The position numbers and the translations under genes were made by a program. A model generated the notes under the pieces. The model did no database searches, was not told the origin of the DNA, and saw nothing but the letters and a program-made list of their open reading frames with translations. This document shows, one piece after another, positions 8,501-12,449 of a stretch of 12,449 nt of DNA. Origin of the DNA: UBA2897 sp036733925 (GTDB lineage Bacteria; Bacillota; Negativicutes; Selenomonadales; Selenomonadaceae); the NCBI GenBank assembly GCA_036733925.1, contig DAIMZO010000041.1, positions 1-12,449 of the forward strand. Direction: 5' to 3'. How positions within the stretch are numbered: the stretch's first letter is position 1; each line of letters begins with the position of its first letter.

Positions 8501-8806
8501 AAGCTGCACGGCGAGATTCAGTCCGGCCTGGCCGCCGAGTGTCGCAAGCAGCCCGTCCGGACGCTCCTTCGCGATGATCTCCTCGAGGAAATCGACCGTC
8601 AACGGCTCGATGTAGACGCGGTCTGCGATATGCGTATCTGTCATGATGGTCGCCGGGTTCGAGTTCACGAGGACGACCTCGAGGCCTTCCTCTTTCAGTG
8701 CGCGGCAGGCTTGCGTGCCCGCGTAGTCGAATTCCGCAGCCTGTCCGATGATGATCGGGCCGGAACCGATGACCATGACTTTTTTCAGATTTTGTTTCTT
8801 CGGCAA
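5579..8806 (-). CDS. carB: Carbamoyl-phosphate synthase, large subunit
   Basis: Makes carbamoyl phosphate from bicarbonate, ammonia supplied by CarA, and two ATP. 1075 residues, the usual full length. Two homologous ATP-grasp halves are visible: the first begins GSGPIIIGQAAEFDYAGTQA and has PAYTMGGTGGG and EVNPRVSRSSALASKATG; the second begins GSGPIRIGQGVEFDYC and has RPSYVLGGRAMEIVYN and EVNPRSSRTVPFLSKVT. The C-terminal allosteric (MGS-like) domain covers about the last 140 residues, with VATSGTA and LVINTLTQGK. The start is TTG at 8806: AAAGGGG lies 7 bases upstream, no ATG or GTG is near, and MPKKQNLKKVMVIGSGP is the normal N-terminus. The carA stop is 2 bases away, so the two subunits are translated together. 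It may also supply arginine synthesis; no second set is visible here. Confidence 0.98.
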   Translation of the reverse strand: MPKKQNLKKVMVIGSGPIIIGQAAEFDYAGTQACRALKEEGLEVVLVNSNPATIMTDTHIADRVYIEPLTVDFLEEIIAKERPDGLLATLGGQAGLNLAVQLSEKGALEKYHVELLGTPLKAIERAEDREMFKETMQKLGEPIPESTIVEDVPSAVAFANEIGYPVIVRPAYTMGGTGGGIAENEEELVDIVIKGLNYSMIGQVLIERSVAGWKEIEYEVMRDGNDNCITVCNMENLDPVGVHTGDSIVVAPSQTLTDHEFQMLRSASLRIIRELGIEGGCNAQYALDPGSNRYYVIEVNPRVSRSSALASKATGYPIAKVSAKIAIGYTLDEITNAVTQKTKACFEPALDYCVVKFPRWPFDKFVYADHTLGTQMKATGEVMSIDRNFEGALLKAVRSLEIGVHRLHMDKMDDWDDERVKKNLARINDERIFVIAEALRRGIATVDEIHDITKIDEWFLNKIKNITDVEVKLASTPLTPKLLLQAKDVGLADRSIAEITKKTEDEIRTMRRTEAILPKYKMVDTCAAEFEAATPYYYSTYHAQEDEVEVTKARKVVVLGSGPIRIGQGVEFDYCSVHSVWALREMGIEAIIINNNPETVSTDFDISDRLYFEPLTPEDVLNIIDKEQPEGVIVQFGGQTAINLASSLQKAGIKVFGTSVDDIDRAEDRERFDEVLSQTHIPRPKSASVTNLQEAIDGAKEIGYPVMVRPSYVLGGRAMEIVYNEDELKDYMSRAVKVTPDHPVLVDRYMEGTEVEVDGISDGVDVVIPGIMEHVERAGVHSGDSIAVYPPQTLSAKVIYTIIDYTKRLAIALHVKGLLNIQFVVVDGEVYIIEVNPRSSRTVPFLSKVTDIKMVNLATRVAMGAKLKDLGYHSGLVPPKPYVAVKAPVFSFAKMADVDIALGPEMKSTGEVMGIDYHYARALYKAIIGSGIHVPTKGCVLFTVADKDKEEMKQLAKAFSDLGFEIVATSGTAKAIASMGVDVEVVGKVHERSADIIQMIKSGKINLVINTLTQGKHSMKDGFHIRRATVEHGVACLTSLDTAWEVLRVLSFMRERRLVYSLALQDYVGGGDDLA

Positions 8807-8808
8807 GG

Positions 8809-9888
8809 TTATTCCCCTTTCTTCAGCATAGACCAGAATTCATCGAACAAGTACATATTGTCGTCTGGTCCCGGAGCGGCCTCCGGATGATATTGAACGG
8901 AGAAAATCGGGAGCTCGGTGTGGCGCATGCCCTCGACGGTTCCATCGTTGACGTTGATATGCGTGACCTCGAGCGGCAGTCCCTTCAGCGAGTCTGCATC
9001 AACCGCGAAGCCGTGGTTCTGCGAGGAAATCGTGACCTTTCCCGTGCGCAGGTCTTTTACTGGCTGATTCGTCCCGCGATGGCCGAATTTCAGTTTATAG
9101 GTTTTCGCGCCGAGCGCGAGCGCGAGCAGCTGATGCCCGAGGCAGATGCCGAAAATCGGCTTCTTGCCGATGAGCTTCTTGATCTCCTCGACCGCTTCCG
9201 GCACGTCCTCCGGGTCGCCCGGGCCGTTCGACAGGAAAATGCCATCCGGATTCATCGCGAGGATCTCGTCCGCTTTCGTATCCGCCGGAACGACCGTCAG
9301 GCGGCAGCCTTTCTTGTGCATCGCGTTCAGGATGTTCTGCTTGACGCCGAAATCCATCGCGATGACGTACGGCGCGTCCTTGACGTCCTCTTCCGGCTCA
9401 ATCGTATAGGCCTTTTCCGTCGTCACTTGTGCGACAACATCCTTCTGGATCGGCTCAGCGAAGAGTGCGTCGATTTCCTTCTTCGTCGCGTCCTCGCGCA
9501 CGATGACGCCCTTCATCGTGCCGGCGGAACGGATGCGGCGCGTGACCGCCCGCGTATCGACGTTGTACAGGCACGGCACGTCCTGCTGCGTCAGGAACTC
9601 TGCCAGGCTTTCCTCATAATGCCAGTTACTGCCATGCTCGCAGAGCTCACCAATCACGAAGCCGTTGACAAAGGATTTCCGCGACTGCATGAATACATCC
9701 GCGATGCCGTAGTTGCCGACCAGCGGATAGGTAAGCGTCAGAATCTGACGGCAGTACGACGGGTCCGTCAGGCTTTCTTGATAGCCGACCATGCCCGTGT
9801 TGAAGACGACTTCGCCCGACGTTTTCCTATCGTTGAGCAAGTCGCCGGTAAAGACACTGCCATCTTCAAGGATCAATTTTCCCTTCAA
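8809..9888 (-). CDS. carA: Carbamoyl-phosphate synthase, small (glutaminase) subunit
   Basis: Releases ammonia from glutamine and channels it to CarB. About 359 residues. The N-terminal CarA-specific domain contains SGEVVFNTGMVGYQESLTDP. The C-terminal class I glutamine amidotransferase domain has SNGPGDP, the nucleophile Cys249 in GICLGHQ, and His334/Glu336 in QYHPEA. The start needed a choice. The longest reading begins with GTG 9897, which overlaps the AAGGGG ribosome site itself. TTG at 9888 lies 8 bases after AAGGGG and gives MKGKLILEDGS, the usual CarA N-terminus, so it is preferred. It follows pyrC after a gap of about 50 bases containing a small hairpin. Confidence 0.96.
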   Translation of the reverse strand: MKGKLILEDGSVFTGDLLNDRKTSGEVVFNTGMVGYQESLTDPSYCRQILTLTYPLVGNYGIADVFMQSRKSFVNGFVIGELCEHGSNWHYEESLAEFLTQQDVPCLYNVDTRAVTRRIRSAGTMKGVIVREDATKKEIDALFAEPIQKDVVAQVTTEKAYTIEPEEDVKDAPYVIAMDFGVKQNILNAMHKKGCRLTVVPADTKADEILAMNPDGIFLSNGPGDPEDVPEAVEEIKKLIGKKPIFGICLGHQLLALALGAKTYKLKFGHRGTNQPVKDLRTGKVTISSQNHGFAVDADSLKGLPLEVTHINVNDGTVEGMRHTELPIFSVQYHPEAAPGPDDNMYLFDEFWSMLKKGE

Positions 9889-9896
9889 GAATAACA

Positions 9897-9902
9897 CCCC
9901 TT
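9897..9902 (-). promoter_or_regulatory. Ribosome binding site that decides the carA start
   Basis: AAGGGG on the minus strand, 8 bases before TTG 9888-9886. The upstream GTG at 9897 begins inside this site and so is unlikely to be the start. Confidence 0.7.
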
Positions 9903-9912
9903 AAACTCCAAT

Positions 9913-9929
9913 TCCTGCGAAATGCAGGA
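9913..9929 (-). other. Small hairpin between pyrC and carA
   Basis: TCCTGC and GCAGGA pair around a 5-base loop in the only sizeable gap inside the operon. There is no T-tract, so it is not a convincing terminator. It could mark an RNA-processing or stability site, or be chance. Confidence 0.35.
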
Positions 9930-9938
9930 TAAAAGCCT

Positions 9939-11225
9939 TCAATCTACTTTTCCGTCGCGCATGACGACTTTGCCATCGACCATCGTCAGCACGGCCTTGC
10001 CCGTAAGCTTCCGGCCGACAAACGGCGAATGGCTGCCGCGCGTATAGAATTTCTTTGCGTCGACCACCCATTCGAGTGCCGGGTCGATGACCGTGAGATC
10101 CGCGCGCTTGCCAACCTCGAGCGAGCCTGCATCGAGGCCGAGGATCTTCGCCGGATTGATGGTCATCTTCTCGAGAATTTCCGGCAGCCCCAGCAGTCCC
10201 TTGCCATAAACATCGGTCAGCATGACGCCAAGTGATGTCTCAAGGCCCGGGAAACCGCTCGGCGCATAGATGTACTCGCGATCCTTCTCTTCCTGTGCAT
10301 GCGGGGAATGATCCGTGACGATGGCATCGATTGTGCCATCCTTCAAGCCTTCAAGCAGCGCCTTGCAGTCCTTTTCCTCGCGGAGCGGCGGGTTGATCTT
10401 GGTCGAAGAATCATAGAGATTCACGAGATCATCGGTCATGGTCAGATGCTGCGGCGTGACCTCTGCAGTCACGCGGACACCGCGCGCCTTTGCCGCGCGC
10501 ACAATATCGACGGAACGCGCCGAGCTGATATGTGCGACGTGCACGCGCGCCCCCGCGTACTCAGCGAGCAAGACGTCGCGCGCGATGGCGATATCCTCGG
10601 CAACCGTCGGGCGGCCCTTCATGCCGAGCATGGCAGAACGGTGCCCCTCATTCATGACGCCGTCCTCGACAAGGCTCGTCTCTTCCTCATGGTTGATGAT
10701 GACCTTGTCGAACGTATGCAGGTAGTCATAGGCCGCGAGCAGCACTTTCGCGGTCTGGTCGAAATGGCCGTCATCGGAGAACGCCACGACACCCGCTGCA
10801 ATCATGTCGCCGAGTTCCGCGAGCTCCGCGCCCTTCTGCCCCTTTGTCACCGCGCCAATGATCTCGATATGCACGCGGCCGACATCTTCGGCGCGCTTCT
10901 TCATGCTGCGCACGAGCGCCGCATTATCGACGACCGGCTTCGTATTCGGCATCGTCGCAACGGTCGTGAAGCCGCCTGCAGCGGCCGCCTTGCTGCCGGA
11001 CTCAAAATCTTCCTTAGCCTCCTGCCCCGGCTCACGGAAATGCACATGCATGTCGATGAGGCCCGGGCTCACGATTTTCCCGGTTGCATCGTAAACTTCC
11101 GCACCATCAGCCGGCAGGGCTGACCCGATTGCCGCAATCTTCCCGTCCTCGACGAGCACATCCGCTTCTGCATCGAACTTCGTTGCCGGATTGATGACCC
11201 GGCCACCTTTGATCAGTTGTTTCAA
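9939..11225 (-). CDS. pyrC: Dihydroorotase, class I
   Basis: Cyclises carbamoyl aspartate to dihydroorotate on a metal centre. 428 residues, typical of class I enzymes of Gram-positive bacteria. Metal ligands are visible: His60 and His62 in DMHVHFREPG, Asp151 or Asp152 in FSDDGH, His179 in INHEE, His232 in VAHISS, and Asp305 in VTDHSPH. The substrate-binding MPNTKPV is at about 92-98. The start is TTG at 11225; GGGAGG lies 9 bases upstream, there is no nearby ATG, and MKQLIKGGRVINP is a normal N-terminus. The TTG overlaps the pyrB stop as TTGA, which implies coupled translation. Confidence 0.97.
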   Translation of the reverse strand: MKQLIKGGRVINPATKFDAEADVLVEDGKIAAIGSALPADGAEVYDATGKIVSPGLIDMHVHFREPGQEAKEDFESGSKAAAAGGFTTVATMPNTKPVVDNAALVRSMKKRAEDVGRVHIEIIGAVTKGQKGAELAELGDMIAAGVVAFSDDGHFDQTAKVLLAAYDYLHTFDKVIINHEEETSLVEDGVMNEGHRSAMLGMKGRPTVAEDIAIARDVLLAEYAGARVHVAHISSARSVDIVRAAKARGVRVTAEVTPQHLTMTDDLVNLYDSSTKINPPLREEKDCKALLEGLKDGTIDAIVTDHSPHAQEEKDREYIYAPSGFPGLETSLGVMLTDVYGKGLLGLPEILEKMTINPAKILGLDAGSLEVGKRADLTVIDPALEWVVDAKKFYTRGSHSPFVGRKLTGKAVLTMVDGKVVMRDGKVD

Positions 11226-12169
11226 GACTCTCTGCCTCCCGTCAGTACCAGCGTGTAGAGCGCCATGCGAACCGCTACGCCATTCTGCACTTCTTCCTGG
11301 ATTGCCGAATTCTCACTGTATGCCGTGAACGGGGAAATCTCCCAGCCCTTGTTCATCGGGCCCGGGTGCAGGATCAGCACATCGTCCTTCGCGAGCTTCA
11401 TGCGCTCCGGATTCAAGCCGAAGATCCGCGCGTACTCGCGCGTCGTCGGGAACAAGCCGCCCTTCATGCGTTCGAGCTGGATGCGCAGCACCTCGATGAC
11501 GTCGGCGTCCGCGATGGCATCCTCGATGCGTTCGTGCACGACGACGCCCGGCTCCTCATAGAGGAACCGTGGCAACAGGGTCTTCGGCCCTGCGATATGC
11601 ACTTCCATACCCATCTTGCGCATACCGTAGATATCCGACCGCGCGACGCGGCTGTGCAGGACATCGCCGAGGATCGCGACCTTCAGCCCCTCAAGATGGC
11701 CCTTGTGCTCCTCAATCGTGAAGAGGTTCAGCAGAGCCTGGGATGGATGCGCGTGCGCGCCATCGCCGGCATTCAGGATGACCGGGCTCACGACGCGGGA
11801 CGCGTATTCCGCAGCGCCCTCGGCCTTATGGCGCATGACGATCGCATCGACGCCCATCGCCTCGATGGTGTAAAGCGTATCGCGCAGGCTCTCGCCTTTC
11901 ACAATGCTGCTGGAGCCCGCCGTGATGTTCACGACGTCCGCGCCGAGGTACTTGCCGGCGAGCTCGAACGAAGTGCGCGTGCGCGTGCTCGGCTCGTAGA
12001 AGAGCGTGACAATGGACTTGCCGCGGAGCGTCGGCACCTTCTTGATATCCCGATGGATGATTTTCTTCATTTCCTTTGCCGTGTCAAGAGTCAGCCGGAT
12101 TTCCTCCGGAGAGAAATCCTGCAGTCCCAAGACATTTTTTCCGCGCATCGATACGCTACTTTTGTCCAA
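11222..12169 (-). CDS. pyrB: Aspartate carbamoyltransferase catalytic subunit
   Basis: Joins carbamoyl phosphate to aspartate, the committed step. The carbamoyl-phosphate loop YEPSTRTRTSFE, the Ser/Lys loop SSSIVKGES and HPSQALLNLFTI are all present, as is HPGPMNKG near the C-terminus. No regulatory pyrI follows, so this resembles the Bacillus-type unregulated trimer, with control left to transcription. The start is ambiguous. AAGGAG (12183-12178) is followed only 2 bases later by ATG 12175 and overlaps GTG 12178, but sits 8 bases before TTG 12169, which matches the TTG starts of pyrC, carA, carB and pyrF. With TTG the protein has 315 residues; with ATG 12175 it has 317. An ATG at 12148 lacks a ribosome site. 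It is the first gene of the operon. Confidence 0.95.
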   Translation of the reverse strand: MDKSSVSMRGKNVLGLQDFSPEEIRLTLDTAKEMKKIIHRDIKKVPTLRGKSIVTLFYEPSTRTRTSFELAGKYLGADVVNITAGSSSIVKGESLRDTLYTIEAMGVDAIVMRHKAEGAAEYASRVVSPVILNAGDGAHAHPSQALLNLFTIEEHKGHLEGLKVAILGDVLHSRVARSDIYGMRKMGMEVHIAGPKTLLPRFLYEEPGVVVHERIEDAIADADVIEVLRIQLERMKGGLFPTTREYARIFGLNPERMKLAKDDVLILHPGPMNKGWEISPFTAYSENSAIQEEVQNGVAVRMALYTLVLTGGRES

Positions 12170-12177
12170 GTCCATCA

Positions 12178-12183
12178 CTCCTT
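12178..12183 (-). promoter_or_regulatory. Ribosome binding site of pyrB
   Basis: AAGGAG on the minus strand. It is too close to ATG 12175 (2 bases) but well placed, at 8 bases, for TTG 12169. Confidence 0.7.
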
Positions 12184-12232
12184 AGAATAGTTATACATCT
12201 TTCATGCATATTCTTGCAAGACAATTTCCCGC

Positions 12233-12274
12233 AAAAAAAGAACTCTCCTATGCGAAGGCATAAGAAAGCTCTTT
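12233..12274 (-). terminator. Attenuator terminator of the pyr leader
   Basis: On the minus strand the arms 12274-12258 and 12253-12237 form a 17-bp stem with no mismatch (three G-U pairs) and a 4-base CTTC loop, followed directly by seven T. This is a strong intrinsic terminator about 55-60 bases before pyrB and after the PyrR-binding loop, the classical position for PyrR attenuation. Confidence 0.9.
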
Positions 12275-12312
12275 GCTTTACATAAACTTATAGCGTCGTT
12301 TCATGCTTCCTT
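12255..12312 (-). promoter_or_regulatory. Possible antiterminator pairing
   Basis: AAGG and CATGA (12312-12301, separated by a 3-base bulge) can pair with TTATGCCTT (12263-12255). The first strand is the 3' side of the PyrR-loop stem and the second is part of the terminator's left arm, so this structure excludes both. That is the logic expected of PyrR control. The pairing was worked out by eye and is moderately weak. Confidence 0.45.
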
Positions 12313-12342
12313 TTGCGGCCTCGCAGGACCCTGTTAAAAGGC
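12309..12342 (-). promoter_or_regulatory. PyrR RNA-binding loop (anti-antiterminator)
   Basis: The minus strand shows a lower stem CCTTTT/AAAAGG, an internal bulge (AACA), an upper stem with GTCC opposite GGCC, and a TGCGA loop. The core TCCTGCGAGGC matches the known PyrR-binding pattern UCCnGnGAGGC. In Bacillus, PyrR bound to UMP stabilises this loop so that the terminator downstream forms. Only one copy is seen. PyrR itself must be encoded elsewhere. Confidence 0.85.
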
Positions 12343-12362
12343 ATATTCTCTTGCTTTCCGTT

Positions 12363-12391
12363 ATCATACCATAAACAGCAGTGAAAAGCAA
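12363..12391 (-). promoter_or_regulatory. pyr operon promoter
   Basis: On the minus strand: -35 TTGCTT (12391-12386), 17-base spacer, -10 TATGAT (12368-12363), with TG one base upstream making an extended -10. Transcription should start near 12356-12358, giving a leader of about 185 bases that holds the PyrR loop and terminator. The region beyond, up to 12449, shows no gene. Confidence 0.82.
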
Positions 12392-12449
12392 GGAATGAGC
12401 GCATAACGTTTTCTTTCCACAATCAGGCGGTAATCTCAATTACATAAAT

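Noticed and set aside
5711..9894. Long plus-strand open frames opposite carB and carA (for example 5711-6871, 7073-8005, 8030-8890, 8887-9894)
   Set aside because: They lie fully antisense to carB and carA, give low-complexity Arg/Asp-rich translations and have no recognisable family. They are codon-bias shadows of a GC-rich genome.
12189..12218. Possible second promoter (TTGCAA, 18 bases, TATAAC) between attenuator and pyrB
   Set aside because: The -35 match is poor and it would bypass the attenuator. Kept only as a remote possibility.
12288..12344. An 18-codon Arg/Lys-rich leader open frame in the pyr leader
   Set aside because: Its ATG has only a weak ribosome site, and its codons are the PyrR-binding loop itself, which explains the sequence. 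Chance is more likely than a leader peptide.

Overview
The window holds two unrelated units facing each other. On the right, filling about 9.6 kb of the minus strand, is a complete operon for making UMP: pyrB-pyrC-carA-carB-pyrK-pyrD-pyrF-pyrE. On the left, on the plus strand, is the 3' part of an AT-richer gene for a large coiled-coil AAA_13-type ATPase (RloC/PrrC-like, probably a phage-defence protein). A 463-base convergent intergenic region separates them.

The gene order is that of Gram-positive (Bacillota) pyr operons: class 1B PyrD with its PyrK partner, class I dihydroorotase, and a PyrR-type attenuator in the leader. The high GC (about 60% by eye), the Thermus-family PyrE with a CPLC tail and the frequent TTG starts fit a Negativicutes bacterium such as a Selenomonas or Mitsuokella relative. 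That placement is inference; the sequence alone does not prove it. The left gene is nearer 40% GC, which fits transfer into this genome.

Layout, left to right: 1-2083 partial ATPase gene, interrupted by a 33-N assembly gap that hides its H-loop; 2084-2546 intergenic, holding a 20-bp perfect inverted repeat (probable two-way terminator) and a previously hidden scar of a low-molecular-weight protein tyrosine phosphatase gene; 2547-12169 the pyr operon, read right to left, with genes overlapping or nearly touching; 12170-12391 the leader and promoter.

How the operon works: CarA/CarB make carbamoyl phosphate, PyrB joins it to aspartate, PyrC closes the ring, PyrD/PyrK oxidise dihydroorotate using NAD+, PyrE adds ribose phosphate and PyrF decarboxylates OMP to UMP. 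The leader carries a strong extended -10 promoter, a PyrR RNA-binding loop, a possible antiterminator and a strong intrinsic terminator, so transcription should fall when UMP is plentiful. pyrR itself is not in the window. The pyr operon is ordinary in content. The points most worth a second look are the phosphatase scar, the gap in the ATPase, the run of TTG starts and the attenuator.
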